Of a DNA stretch of 57,998 nucleotides, positions 35,916-44,971 are shown in pieces. Position 1 is the first letter of the stretch. The number at the start of each line of letters is the position of its first letter. The notes below the pieces were generated by a model, which worked only from the letters and a program-made list of their open reading frames with translations, was not told the DNA's origin and searched no databases. The stretch lies in NCBI GenBank assembly GCA_949291395.1, contig CASEVW010000136.1, positions 1-57,998 on the forward strand, read 5' to 3'. Position numbers and translations under genes: made by a program. The stretch is from an uncultured Oscillospiraceae bacterium (lineage in GTDB: Bacteria > Bacillota > Clostridia > Oscillospirales > Ruminococcaceae).

Positions 35916-35956
35916 CAGCTCGCCTGGAACGGAATGAAAAGGAATGGTAGTTTTCC

Positions 35957-36805
35957 ATGACTGTCTATATAATTCCCAACACCACAAAACCTCAGGCGAT
36001 CCCCGTTGCGCTGCAAGCCGCCGGCATCCTGCGGCGGGCGGGCGCGGCTATCCTGCTGGACCCTGCGCTGCAAAGCAGCTGCGGCGGCGAAGGGGTAGAA
36101 TACCTGCCCCAACATGAAGCCGCCGCAAAATGCGACGTGGTGGTCACGGTGGGCGGCGACGGTACGATCCTTCATACCGCCAAGGAATGCATGCATTACA
36201 ATAAACCCATCCTGGGCATCAACCTGGGTCGCACCGGCTTTCTGGCCACCTGTGAGGTGAACGAGATGGAAGCCAAGCTGGCCCGGCTGGCCTGCGGGGA
36301 TTTTCAGTGCGACACCCGCATGCTGCTCACCGCTGTGGCCAATGGCGACCGGGAAAAAGCCCAGACAGCGCTGAACGATGTGGTCATCTACAAGGGCCAT
36401 CACCCCCAGACCATTGATTTTGACATTTACTGCGACGATATTCTGGTCAACCACTGCCTGGGCGACGGCGTGATCATCGCCACTCCCACCGGCTCCACCG
36501 CCTATTCGCTTTCCGCAGGCGGACCGATCCTGGATTCCCACATCCAGGGCATCGTTGTGAGCATGATCTGTGCCCACAGCCTGAATCAGCCCGCCATGGT
36601 TTTTGCCGCCGATCGCTGCATCCGCATCCAGGCCAATTCCCACGGCCGCAACGATATTTTTATCAGCACCGATGGGGAAGAAGAGCTTTGCCTGCAGGAC
36701 GGCAGCTCGGTCCAGGTGGAGCTTTCCCGCCAGAGCATCCGGCTGGTCACCTTCAATCCGGCAGATCAGTTCGATGCCATTGGCAAAAAATTGAGAGGGA
36801 GGTAA
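35957..36805 (+). CDS. nadK: NAD kinase
   Basis: A 282-residue ATP-NAD kinase producing NADP. GGDGT motif at 66-70 (VVVTVGGDGTILHTAKE), GINLGRTGFLATCE, the NDVVIYKG loop, the DGVIIATPTGSTAYSLSAGGPI conserved core, and the C-terminal beta domain. Start ATG 35957; the ribosome binding site is a modest AAGGAATGG 12 bp upstream. It precedes argR by 7 bp. Confidence 0.95.
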   Translation: MTVYIIPNTTKPQAIPVALQAAGILRRAGAAILLDPALQSSCGGEGVEYLPQHEAAAKCDVVVTVGGDGTILHTAKECMHYNKPILGINLGRTGFLATCEVNEMEAKLARLACGDFQCDTRMLLTAVANGDREKAQTALNDVVIYKGHHPQTIDFDIYCDDILVNHCLGDGVIIATPTGSTAYSLSAGGPILDSHIQGIVVSMICAHSLNQPAMVFAADRCIRIQANSHGRNDIFISTDGEEELCLQDGSSVQVELSRQSIRLVTFNPADQFDAIGKKLRGR

Positions 36806-36812
36806 CGCACAG

Positions 36813-37280
36813 GTGAAAAGTGCTCGCCATAACAAGATCTTAGAGTTGATCCAGCAATACCCCATCGACCGGCAGGAGGATCTGATGCAGTATCTGAACG
36901 AGGCCGGTTTCCGCGTGACCCAGGCCACCGTTTCCCGTGATATCCGGGAGCTGCATCTTATCAAGGTGGCCGCCGGTGACGGCCGGTACCGCTATGTTTC
37001 GGCGGCTGCCGCAGGGGGGCAGCAGTTCCATACCCCCGGCCGCTTTGAGATGATCTTCCGGGAATCCGTCATCAAGGCGGATTACGCCGGGCACACCGTG
37101 CTGATCAAGTGCTATTCCGGCATGGCCAATGCGGCCTGCGAGCTGTTCGATTCGATGCAGTGGGAGCAGGAGGTGGTGGGCACCCTTTCCGGTGACGACA
37201 CTTTCCTGATCCTGATGCGCACCGAAGAGGCCGCCAAAGCCCTGTGCCAGACCCTGAGCCAGTACATCGTGAACCGATAA
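36813..37280 (+). CDS. argR: Arginine repressor ArgR
   Basis: A 155-residue ArgR/AhrC. N-terminal winged helix (about 1-70) with FRVTQATVSRDIRELHLIKV as recognition element; C-terminal oligomerisation and arginine-binding domain (about 80-155) with GHTVLIKCYSGMANAACELFD and VVGTLSGDDTFLIL. Arginine-bound hexamers repress arginine synthesis and activate catabolism. Starts at GTG (36813) behind GAGGGAGGTAACG. No arg genes are in the window; its place before recN is the usual Firmicute arrangement. Confidence 0.96.
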   Translation: MKSARHNKILELIQQYPIDRQEDLMQYLNEAGFRVTQATVSRDIRELHLIKVAAGDGRYRYVSAAAAGGQQFHTPGRFEMIFRESVIKADYAGHTVLIKCYSGMANAACELFDSMQWEQEVVGTLSGDDTFLILMRTEEAAKALCQTLSQYIVNR

Positions 37281-37314
37281 GCGAAACCATTAGGGAAAGG
37301 CTGGTCATTTTTTC

Positions 37315-38973
37315 ATGTTGACTACATTACGAATTGAAAATGTCGCCGTGATCGAAAAGGTCCAGGTACAGTTCACCGCCGGCCTGAACGTACTCACCGG
37401 CGAGACCGGCGCCGGTAAATCCATCCTGATCGATTCCATCAGCGCCATTCTGGGCAACCGGATCAGCCGGGATCTGGTGCGCACCGGGGCCTCCAAGGCC
37501 TGTATCTGGGCCACCTTTGACCAGCTGCCCAAGCAGGTCAAACTTCAGCTGGAGCAGGCCGGCTACGACGCCGGGGACGAGATGCTGGTGTACCGGGAGA
37601 TCACTGCAGAGGGCAAAAGCAGCTGCCGCATCAACGGCATGCCCGCCACCGCCGCGATCCTGCGGGAGCTTTCCGCTGGGCTGATCAACATCCACGGGCA
37701 GCACGACAGCCAGGGCCTGACCGATCCCTCCAAGCATCTGGGCATCCTGGACGCCTTTGCCCAGAACCAGGCCGAGTTCAACGCCTACCGAAAGGTCTAC
37801 AAAAACCTCATTGCCATCAAGCGCCAGGCGGACGCCCTTACGCTGGATGAGGCGGAAAAACAGATGAAGATGGACGCGTTGCGCTATCAGATCGACGAGA
37901 TCGACGAGGCCGCCCTGCAAATTGGGGAAGAGGAACGGCTCAACGCCCGCAAGCAGATCATCTCCCACGCCCAGACCATTCTGGAGCAGATCTCCGCCGC
38001 CCACAGCGCCCTGGCCGGAAACGACGACTTTGGCGGTGCGGCCGACCTGCTGGGCAATGCCAGCGGCGCGCTGGAGCATGCCGCCGTGCTGGACGAGACC
38101 CTGCAGCCCATCCAGGAAAAGCTGGCGGAGCTGTATTACACCGCCCGTGAGCTGACGGTGGATCTGGCAGACCGTTTTGACGAATACGGCTTTGACCCTG
38201 CCGAGTTGGACCAGCTGGAAGAACGGCTGGACCTGATCTACCGACTCAAACGCAAGTACAAGGCGGCGGACGTGGATGAACTGTTGGCAATGGCGGACAA
38301 ATCCCGGGAAGAGCTGGCCCATATTGAGAAGGCCGATGAGACCCTGGAACAGCTGAACCGACAAAAGCAGGAACTGTACAAGGAAGCCAAGCAGCTGGCC
38401 GAACAGCTGACCCGCACCCGCCTGGACGCCTTCGAGCGGATGGAAGAGCAGCTGGTGGAAGCCTGCACCTTTTTGAACATGCCCGGCGTCCGCTTTGTGC
38501 TGCAGCACAGCCGGGGGCCGCTGGCCGGTTCCGGGCAGGACACCATCGAGTTTTATATCTCCACCAACCTGGGCGAAGCGCCGAAGCCGCTGGCAAAAAT
38601 CGCTTCCGGCGGCGAGCTTTCCCGCATCATGCTGGCACTGAAAAGCGCGCTGGCGGAAAAGGATTCCATCCCCACCGTGATCTATGACGAGATCGACACC
38701 GGCGTGTCCGGCCTGGCGGCCAGCCGCATTGGCGAAAAGCTGAGGCAGACCTCCAAGGGCCGTCAGGTGCTGTGCATCACCCACACCGCCCAGATCGCCG
38801 CCCTGGCCACCAGCCATCTGCTGATCCAGAAAAACGTGGAGGGCCAGCGCACCTTTACCCAGATCCACCCGCTGGACCAGGCCGGCCGCGTGCAGGAGCT
38901 TGCCCGCATCATCTCCGGCGACCACATCACCGACTTGAGCCTGGCCAACGCCCGGGAAATGCTGTCGCTGTAA
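37315..38973 (+). CDS. recN: DNA repair protein RecN
   Basis: A 552-residue SMC-like ATPase for double-strand break repair. N-terminal half head with Walker A LTGETGAGKS and the NIHGQHDSQGL Q-loop region, a long coiled coil (about 155-370), and the C-terminal half head with signature IASGGELSRIMLALK, Walker B TVIYDEIDTGVSG and the VLCITHTAQIAAL switch. Last gene of the operon starting at asp23; a new promoter for tyrS begins 3 bp after its stop, with no separate terminator seen. Confidence 0.96.
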   Translation: MLTTLRIENVAVIEKVQVQFTAGLNVLTGETGAGKSILIDSISAILGNRISRDLVRTGASKACIWATFDQLPKQVKLQLEQAGYDAGDEMLVYREITAEGKSSCRINGMPATAAILRELSAGLINIHGQHDSQGLTDPSKHLGILDAFAQNQAEFNAYRKVYKNLIAIKRQADALTLDEAEKQMKMDALRYQIDEIDEAALQIGEEERLNARKQIISHAQTILEQISAAHSALAGNDDFGGAADLLGNASGALEHAAVLDETLQPIQEKLAELYYTARELTVDLADRFDEYGFDPAELDQLEERLDLIYRLKRKYKAADVDELLAMADKSREELAHIEKADETLEQLNRQKQELYKEAKQLAEQLTRTRLDAFERMEEQLVEACTFLNMPGVRFVLQHSRGPLAGSGQDTIEFYISTNLGEAPKPLAKIASGGELSRIMLALKSALAEKDSIPTVIYDEIDTGVSGLAASRIGEKLRQTSKGRQVLCITHTAQIAALATSHLLIQKNVEGQRTFTQIHPLDQAGRVQELARIISGDHITDLSLANAREMLSL

Positions 38974-38976
38974 CGC

Positions 38977-39005
38977 TTGACAAGTCGTGCCGTTTGCGCT
39001 ATACT
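38977..39005 (+). promoter_or_regulatory. Sigma-A promoter of tyrS
   Basis: Consensus TTGACA (38977-38982), 17 bp, TATACT (39000-39005), directly after recN. Confidence 0.88.
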
Positions 39006-39011
39006 GCTAAT

Positions 39012-39278
39012 TACGAAATGCACTGATGGGACCAAGTAGTCGTTCCCACCGCAATGCAGAGAGGCCTTGGTTGGTGAAAAAGGCTGCGCGGCGAACGATG
39101 AATACCTCCCGGAGCAGCAGGCTGAACACATATTGTCAGTAGGTTTTGCCGTGGGCGCACGTTACAGCGCAGGGGTGTTGTGCACCCCGTAAGGCCCTTT
39201 TTCGTGAGAGAGGGGCGAACAGAGGTGGTACCGCGATTCTTCGCCCTCTGCCAAGAAATTTGGCAGAGGGCGTTTTTT
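39012..39278 (+). promoter_or_regulatory. T-box riboswitch (tyrosine)
   Basis: The tyrS leader holds the T-box sequence AGGTGGTACCGCG at 39223-39235, which pairs with the CCA end of uncharged tRNA, followed by a strong terminator (39242-39278). Upstream is a long Stem I region; its specifier loop reads GAATACC with the tyrosine codon TAC at 39103-39105, matching the gene controlled. When tRNA-Tyr is uncharged, the antiterminator forms and tyrS is transcribed. Boundaries of Stem I are approximate. Confidence 0.94.
39242..39278 (+). terminator. T-box-controlled terminator
   Basis: Perfect stem CGCCCTCTGCCA / TGGCAGAGGGCG with an 7-base loop and six T; the left arm competes for pairing with the T-box antiterminator. 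Confidence 0.92.
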
Positions 39279-39311
39279 ATGCCTTTTGCCGTATACAATG
39301 GAGGAAACGTT

Positions 39312-40532
39312 ATGACTTTGTACGACGAACTTGTTGCCCGCGGCCTGATCGCCCAGGTGACCGACGAGGAAGAGATCAAGGAATTGATCAACAACGGCAA
39401 AGCCACCTTCTACATCGGCTTTGACCCCACGGCGGACTCGCTGCATGTGGGCCACTTTATGGCTTTGAACCTGATGCGCCGGATGCAGCGTGCGGGCAAC
39501 CGCCCCATCGCGCTGATCGGCGGCGGCACCGCCATGGTGGGCGACCCTTCCGGCCGCACCGACATGCGCAGCATGATGACCACCGAGACCATCCAGCACA
39601 ACTGCGAGTGCTTCAAAAAGCAGATGAGCAAATTCATCGACTTCTCGGACGGCAAGGCTCTGATGATGAACAACGCCGACTGGCTGATGAACCTGAACTA
39701 CATCGAGCTGCTGCGTGAAGTCGGCCCCTGCTTCTCGGTAAACAACATGCTGCGTGCCGAATGCTACAAGCAGCGCATGGAAAAGGGCCTGTCCTTCCTG
39801 GAATTCAACTACATGATCATGCAGTCTTACGACTTCTACCACATGTTCCAGGAGCTGGGCTGCAACCTGCAGTGCGGCGGCGACGACCAGTGGTCCAACA
39901 TGCTGGGCGGCACCGAGCTGATCCGCCGCAAGCTGGGCAAGGACGCCTACGCCTTTACCATCACCCTGCTGCTCACTTCCGAGGGCAAGAAGATGGGCAA
40001 GACCCAGAAGGGCGCCGTTTGGCTGGACCCCGAAAAGACCAGCCCCTACGAGTTCTACCAGTACTGGCGCAATGTGGATGACGCCGACGTCATCAAGTGC
40101 CTGCGGATGCTCACCGACGTACCCCTGGACCAGATCGAAGAGATGTCCCACTGGGAGGGCAGTCAGCTGAACAAAGCCAAGGAGCTGCTGGCGTTTGAAC
40201 TGACCAAGCTGGTGCACAGCGAGGAAGAGGCCGCCAAGGCCCAGGAGACCGCCCGCGGCCTGTTCAGCGGCGCTGCGGACATGGCCAACATGCCCTGCAC
40301 CACCCTCACCACCGATCAGCTGAACGACGGTTCCATCGGCATCCTGGATCTGATGATGGCTGCCAAGCTGGTGCCCAGTAAGCGGGAAGCCCGTCAGCTG
40401 ATCCAGCAGGGCGGCGTTCTGCTGGACGGCGAGAAGGTCACCGATCCTACCATGGCCGTGACCAGCGAGCAGCTGCAGAACGGCGTGGTGATCAAGAAGG
40501 GCAAAAAGACCTACCATAAGGTCCAGCTGTAA
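39312..40532 (+). CDS. tyrS: Tyrosyl-tRNA synthetase
   Basis: A 406-residue class I aminoacyl-tRNA synthetase. HIGH-like motif HVGH at 45-48, the tyrosine-pocket segments YDFYHMF and GGDDQWSNM, and a KMSKS-like KMGKT, a variant that fits the TyrZ branch rather than classic TyrS. C-terminal S4-like RNA-binding domain (about 345-406, [24 protein letters not shown]). Start at 39312 behind GGAGGAAACG, after the T-box terminator; an upstream in-frame start at 39180 lies within the leader and is rejected. Confidence 0.97.
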   Translation: MTLYDELVARGLIAQVTDEEEIKELINNGKATFYIGFDPTADSLHVGHFMALNLMRRMQRAGNRPIALIGGGTAMVGDPSGRTDMRSMMTTETIQHNCECFKKQMSKFIDFSDGKALMMNNADWLMNLNYIELLREVGPCFSVNNMLRAECYKQRMEKGLSFLEFNYMIMQSYDFYHMFQELGCNLQCGGDDQWSNMLGGTELIRRKLGKDAYAFTITLLLTSEGKKMGKTQKGAVWLDPEKTSPYEFYQYWRNVDDADVIKCLRMLTDVPLDQIEEMSHWEGSQLNKAKELLAFELTKLVHSEEEAAKAQETARGLFSGAADMANMPCTTLTTDQLNDGSIGILDLMMAAKLVPSKREARQLIQQGGVLLDGEKVTDPTMAVTSEQLQNGVVIKKGKKTYHKVQL

Positions 40533-40582
40533 TAGAAAGAAGCGAAGCGGAAAGTTTCGATTCATTTCTAAACGGTTTAAGC

Positions 40583-40620
40583 AAAAAGGAGTGCCATCGT
40601 TTGATGACACTCCTTCTTTT
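40583..40620. terminator. Bidirectional terminator between tyrS and the ABC permease
   Basis: Stem AAAAAGGAGTG-C-CATC / GATG-A-CACTCCTTCTTTT; T-runs on both strands suit the convergent genes on each side. Confidence 0.82.
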
Positions 40621-40700
40621 GTCTTATGTTGTTTTTTGGGGGGCGACGCTGTAAGCTCAAAATAGAATACAGGAGCTTCACCGAACACAAAACATTTGCG

Positions 40701-43091
40701 TTACTCCATGGTTTTGATACGGTCTACCAGGGATTGCCGCCGCATATACCGCACGGCGAACACCGAATAGAGGATCTGCACCAAAAGCAACGCCGCCGCA
40801 AACACGAAAAACTCACCCACGGGGAACTGGTAGACCAGCATCCCGAAAATTTTCGCGTTTTGCACCACGATCACGGCAGCTGCGCCCAACAAGCCGCCGA
40901 ACACCAGCGTGATCAGCAAGGTGGCGGCAACATAGTACAGGCACTCCATGGTCAGCATTTGGGAAAGCTGCCTGCCGGACATCCCCACCGACTGCAAGAT
41001 GCCAAATTCCTGCTGCCGGGAGAACAGATTGGTCAGCAAGGTATTCACCAGGTTCACCAGGGAGAACAAGAAGAGGAACACCAGCAGGCCATAGATCAGT
41101 GCCTGGGTGCCTTTCAGATAGACCTCCATCTGCAGGGCATAGTCGCTACGGGAAATGATATCCAGCAGCGGGTCTTCCAGCAGGGAGAACAGTTCCTGCC
41201 GCAGTGCGTCGGTGTCTTCCGTGGTGAAAACATTCCAGATGATCTCCATATTCTCCACATCCGGATACAGCTGCCGTGCCGCGTCTTCCGGCAGCGTGAA
41301 CAGCGCCATTCCGGTGCCGTTTTCCGCCACGAAGTTGCCGTCCGCAATGCCCAAAATGGTGAAGTCCATTTCCTCGCCGCCGTAGGGCTTCAGCGTGATC
41401 ACGTCACCGATCTTCGGGGTGTAATCCCAGTATGTCTGGAAAAACTGCTCGCTGCTGTCGGTGATCACGAGGCCGTTTTCCTGCATCAGCCGGTCGTAAT
41501 CTGTGGTGCCCTCGATCAGGGCGTCTTCCGGGAGATACTGCGCCATCTCCTGCCGGTTCAGGACGTGGACCTCAAAATCATCGGAAGTGCCGTTCGGCAG
41601 GGTCGCATAGATGCCGGTGCCGGAATGGACAGTGAGGGATTCCACCCCGTCCACCGCCAGGATCTTTTCTCTCAGTTCCAGGGTCAAGGGGTTGTTTTTG
41701 GACGCTTCGGCCAGCTTGTCGATGTCCGCTCCCCATTGGATGGCATAGTTGCATCCGTCGCCCATGCTGCTGGCTGCCATATTGTTCGCATTGATGGAGT
41801 GGAGCAGGGTAGCGGCACAAAGGAGAAACACGCCGGTCATGCTCAGCGAGACCAGAGTCAGCACAGCCTTTTTGGGGCTGCGCTGAAAGTTCATGCGGGC
41901 CAGCATACCAGGCGAGATGTGCTTGCCGGGCCGCCGGGTGTTTTTAGCGGAAACATCGGCCTGATACCCGCTGGTGCGCACCGCCTCAATGGGCGATACC
42001 TTGGCCGCCAGGCGCACCGGCGCACTGGTGGAGAGGAGCACCACGATCTCGGTAAACAGGATCGTCACCACCACAACGGGCAGATTGCCCAGCCAGTCCC
42101 AGTAGGCAGGATTCCCAATGAATGCGGCGATGCCGCCGACGAGAAGCCCAACGGGGATGCTGCGCAGGGAAAGCCACATGCTTTCCCGCCGGATCACTTT
42201 TTTGATCTGTCGGGGCGTGGCGCCGATCACTTTCAGCCTGCCGTACTCCCGAAGTTTGCCGCACACGGAAATGTAGAAAATGCTGTAGATCACCAGGCCG
42301 CAGGCGGTCAGGAACACGGCGGCGATCAAAAGATAGATCCTGTCGCTGTCGTTTCGGAACCCCTGCATATCAAAATAATTGGAACTGTAAAAGACCCTGC
42401 CGTCTTCGATGCCGTTGCTGGCCAGAAACGCCGCAATGTCCGCCCGCAGCGCCTCCACATCTGCCCGGTCGGCGCCGATAAAGCGAAATCGGAATTCAAA
42501 CACCGGCTCTCCGGCCGCCTGCTGTTCCACAAAGGCACGGGACACCACGACCGAGAACAGGCGGGAGGTGTTTTCCGCCTGCAGGATGCCGGTTATGATA
42601 TAATCCTGCTCACCGCTGCCCAGATCAAGCCGAATGGCCTGGCCGGTCTGCTGGGGAAGGCCGAAATACTCCAAAAAGGCCTGTTCCACCAGGATCTCGT
42701 TGGCTTTCGTGGGCATCTGGCCGGTGAAGGAAGGCTTTTTGCCCAATACCATCCAGTTTTCGTCGGCATATTCCACCAGCAGATTGCTGTCTTGATAGCG
42801 GACCGTTCCATAACTTTGGGATAGGCCCCACTGTTCGATCTCTGGCTGCGCGGCAAGATGGTCGATCTCCGCTTGGGTGCAGTCCACCACCACCGCCTGG
42901 TATTGCCCCCGGATGTCCGCTTCCAGCTCCCGCTGGCCGGCGGACACAACAAAAAGCATCCCGGACAGCAGGGCAGTGGTCAGGGCAATGGTCAGCACCA
43001 CAAACACATTCCGCCGTTTGTCCGCCTGCAGGCTGCGCCTGGCCAAGAGAGCCACCACTTTGGAGGTGTCATTTTCAAAAGGCCATGTCAT
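40701..43091 (-). CDS. FtsX-family ABC transporter permease
   Basis: A 796-residue membrane protein with two FtsX-type permease modules: an N-terminal membrane helix (about 28-48), a first large extracytoplasmic domain (about 50-255), three helices (about 258-375), a further helix near 415 starting a second unit with an outer domain (about 440-680), and three final helices. Architecture fits the eight-helix MacB/BceB-like group. With the ATPase 12 bp upstream and the two-component system before it, it probably exports or removes envelope-active compounds, or signals their presence; substrate unknown. Convergent with tyrS. Confidence 0.88.
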   Translation of the reverse strand: MTWPFENDTSKVVALLARRSLQADKRRNVFVVLTIALTTALLSGMLFVVSAGQRELEADIRGQYQAVVVDCTQAEIDHLAAQPEIEQWGLSQSYGTVRYQDSNLLVEYADENWMVLGKKPSFTGQMPTKANEILVEQAFLEYFGLPQQTGQAIRLDLGSGEQDYIITGILQAENTSRLFSVVVSRAFVEQQAAGEPVFEFRFRFIGADRADVEALRADIAAFLASNGIEDGRVFYSSNYFDMQGFRNDSDRIYLLIAAVFLTACGLVIYSIFYISVCGKLREYGRLKVIGATPRQIKKVIRRESMWLSLRSIPVGLLVGGIAAFIGNPAYWDWLGNLPVVVVTILFTEIVVLLSTSAPVRLAAKVSPIEAVRTSGYQADVSAKNTRRPGKHISPGMLARMNFQRSPKKAVLTLVSLSMTGVFLLCAATLLHSINANNMAASSMGDGCNYAIQWGADIDKLAEASKNNPLTLELREKILAVDGVESLTVHSGTGIYATLPNGTSDDFEVHVLNRQEMAQYLPEDALIEGTTDYDRLMQENGLVITDSSEQFFQTYWDYTPKIGDVITLKPYGGEEMDFTILGIADGNFVAENGTGMALFTLPEDAARQLYPDVENMEIIWNVFTTEDTDALRQELFSLLEDPLLDIISRSDYALQMEVYLKGTQALIYGLLVFLFLFSLVNLVNTLLTNLFSRQQEFGILQSVGMSGRQLSQMLTMECLYYVAATLLITLVFGGLLGAAAVIVVQNAKIFGMLVYQFPVGEFFVFAAALLLVQILYSVFAVRYMRRQSLVDRIKTME

Positions 43092-43103
43092 GGTGATCCC
43101 TCC

Positions 43104-43769
43104 TTACTCCACGATCCTTCCGTCCTCAATGCGGACGATGCGGTCTGCAAGGCGGGCGATGTCGTTGTTGTGGGTGATCATGACCACCGTCTGGTGAAAT
43201 TCCGCGCTGGTGCGCTTGATCAGCCCCAGCACCTCGGCGCTGGTCTTGCTGTCCAGGTTGCCGGTGGGCTCGTCCGCCAGCACGATGGCAGGCTTTGCGA
43301 TCAGGGCCCGGGCAATGGCCACACGCTGCTGCTGCCCGCCGGAAAGGTTGTTGGGCATATTTTGCAGTTTGTTTTCCAAGCTCAGAAGGGATACCACGTC
43401 CTTCAAAAACTTTTTGTCCACGGTATCGCCGTCTAGCTCCACCGGCAGCACGATGTTTTCGTACACGTTCAAAATGGGGACGAGGTTATAATTCTGGAAG
43501 ATGAACCCGATATTGCGGCGGCGGAAGATGGTGAGCTGCTCATCATTCTTTTTGGCCAGTTCTTCTCCCCGCACGATCACGCTGCCGCTGGTGGGGGTAT
43601 CCAGCCCGCCCATCATGTGGAGCAGAGTGGATTTTCCGCTGCCGGACGTTCCCACAACGGCAACAAATTCGCCCTCTTCCACGGAAAAATTCACACCGTC
43701 TAGCGCACGGGTGATGTTTGGTTCTGTGCCATAATACTTTTTCAGGTCGATGGTCTGTAAAATGCTCAT
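43104..43769 (-). CDS. ABC transporter ATP-binding protein (MacB/LolD type)
   Basis: A 221-residue ATPase partner of the adjacent FtsX permease. Walker [11 protein letters not shown]-loop [10 protein letters not shown], signature [15 protein letters not shown], Walker [16 protein letters not shown] and H-loop VMITHNN all present. Start taken at ATG 43769 with AAAGGAGG 10 bp upstream; the TTG at 43778 lies too close to that Shine-Dalgarno. A 170-bp gap with a hairpin separates it from the sensor kinase gene, so the transporter pair may have its own promoter. Confidence 0.94.
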   Translation of the reverse strand: MSILQTIDLKKYYGTEPNITRALDGVNFSVEEGEFVAVVGTSGSGKSTLLHMMGGLDTPTSGSVIVRGEELAKKNDEQLTIFRRRNIGFIFQNYNLVPILNVYENIVLPVELDGDTVDKKFLKDVVSLLSLENKLQNMPNNLSGGQQQRVAIARALIAKPAIVLADEPTGNLDSKTSAEVLGLIKRTSAEFHQTVVMITHNNDIARLADRIVRIEDGRIVE

Positions 43770-43813
43770 AAGGCGCAAACCTCCTTTTCTTTGATAGGCT
43801 CATTCTAACCCCT

Positions 43814-43890
43814 AAATGTCACAGGATCCTCCCAAGCGGCAGCGGATTTTCTGAAAAATGCGGGGCAAAAGGTCACAATGTCGGGACATT
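43814..43890. promoter_or_regulatory. AAATGTC motif cluster and palindrome upstream of the ABC pair
   Basis: AAATGTC at 43814-43820 and a perfect palindrome AATGTC-GG-GACATT at 43877-43890, extended to GACATTTGCG. On the minus strand the latter reads CGCAAATGTCC, and GCAAATGTCC recurs in the promoter of the response-regulator gene (45698-45707). Candidate response-regulator sites. Confidence 0.4.
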
Positions 43891-43894
43891 TGCG

Positions 43895-43937
43895 AAAAAT
43901 TTACGGCGGGCAGTCTTTCTTGGCCGCCCGCCGTTTT
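43895..43937 (-). terminator. Hairpin after the sensor kinase gene
   Basis: Stem ACGGCGGGC / GCCCGCCGT (outer ends 43903-43933) followed on the minus strand by TAAATTTTT. Probably a partial terminator between the kinase and the ABC genes. Confidence 0.6.
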
Positions 43938-43939
43938 GC

Positions 43940-44971
43940 TTACCGCACCGGAAGCAGGATGGAAAAGGAGGAGCCTTTGCCCGGTGCTGAGATCACCCGG
44001 ATATAGCCGCCCTGCCTTGTCACGATCTCCCGGGCCAGATACAGCCCGATGCCCACGCCGGGCTGCTCGTGCACCGCTTCCTCCCGGTAAAAGCGTCGGA
44101 AAACAGCCGCCTGCTCGCTTTCGGAAATGCCTTTGCCGGTATCGGTGACCTTGAGCTCCGCATACATCTCCCATTGCTTTACCGTCACGGTGACGCTGCC
44201 GCCCGCCGGGGTGTACTTCACCGCATTGTCCAGCAGATTGAACAGGGCTTCGGCCGTCCACTTGCTGTCGTGGGAGAGGGTCAGTTCTTCCGGGCAGTCC
44301 ACCGACACGGCAATGTGCTTTTTCTCCGCTTCGTAAACGATGCCGCTCATGGCCTGCGCCACGGTATCAAACAGGCGGCACGGCTTTTTCTCCAGCTGGA
44401 TGACACCGGTCTCCAGCCGGGAGGTTTTGACAAGGGCCTGAAAAAGAAACTCCAGTTTGTCCGTCTGCCGGCGGATGCCCCGCAGAAAATCGGTGCGCTG
44501 TACCTCTGATACGGGGGTTTCCAGCAGGGTATCCGCCGCCATTTTCAAATTGCTCACCGGCGTTTTTACCTGATGGGAAATATCCGATACCAGGGCTTGC
44601 AGCTCTTTCCGTTCTTCCGTGACCTGCCGCTGGTTCTCCTGCATGACCTGGTAAAGGCGGGTCAGCCGGTGGCGGATGCGGGCAAACAGCGTTTCACTGT
44701 CGTTCGGGGTGTGGGGGGCCCATGTCCCGTCCAGCATTTCGTCCAGCGTTTCGCACAGGTCCGAAGTAAACAGGGAAAGGTGCTTTGCAAGACCCCAGGT
44801 CAGAGCAAACAGCCCGGCTAGGGCACAGGCCAACAGCGCACCGCCTGCCGCCAATACTATGGTTTGGCGCGTTAGAGCAAACAGGATCGCCGTGATCACC
44901 GCCATGGGGAACAGCGTCCCCACGGACACCAAAACGAACAGGCGTTTGGCCGGCATCATGTGCTGTTTCAT
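43940..44971 (-). CDS. Sensor histidine kinase
   Basis: A 343-residue membrane kinase with two N-terminal membrane segments (about 11-33 and 39-60) separated by only a few residues, so there is almost no outer sensing domain, a HAMP-like linker, the DHp helix with H133 in SDISHQVKTPVSNLKM, and an HATPase_c domain with N box NLLDNAVKYTP, DTGKGIS and GVGIGLYLA. Such intramembrane-sensing kinases usually take their signal from a partner ABC transporter, which fits the FtsX permease next door. It overlaps the regulator gene by 4 bp. Confidence 0.92.
   Translation of the reverse strand: MKQHMMPAKRLFVLVSVGTLFPMAVITAILFALTRQTIVLAAGGALLACALAGLFALTWGLAKHLSLFTSDLCETLDEMLDGTWAPHTPNDSETLFARIRHRLTRLYQVMQENQRQVTEERKELQALVSDISHQVKTPVSNLKMAADTLLETPVSEVQRTDFLRGIRRQTDKLEFLFQALVKTSRLETGVIQLEKKPCRLFDTVAQAMSGIVYEAEKKHIAVSVDCPEELTLSHDSKWTAEALFNLLDNAVKYTPAGGSVTVTVKQWEMYAELKVTDTGKGISESEQAAVFRRFYREEAVHEQPGVGIGLYLAREIVTRQGGYIRVISAPGKGSSFSILLPVR

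Noticed and set aside
40626..42824. 732-codon open frame antisense to the FtsX permease
   Set aside because: His/Gln-rich shadow of the permease with no recognisable domain; the permease frame has membrane helices and family motifs.
43769..43778. TTG start for the ABC ATPase gene
   Set aside because: Only 2 bp separate it from AAAGGAGG; the ATG at 43769 is correctly spaced.
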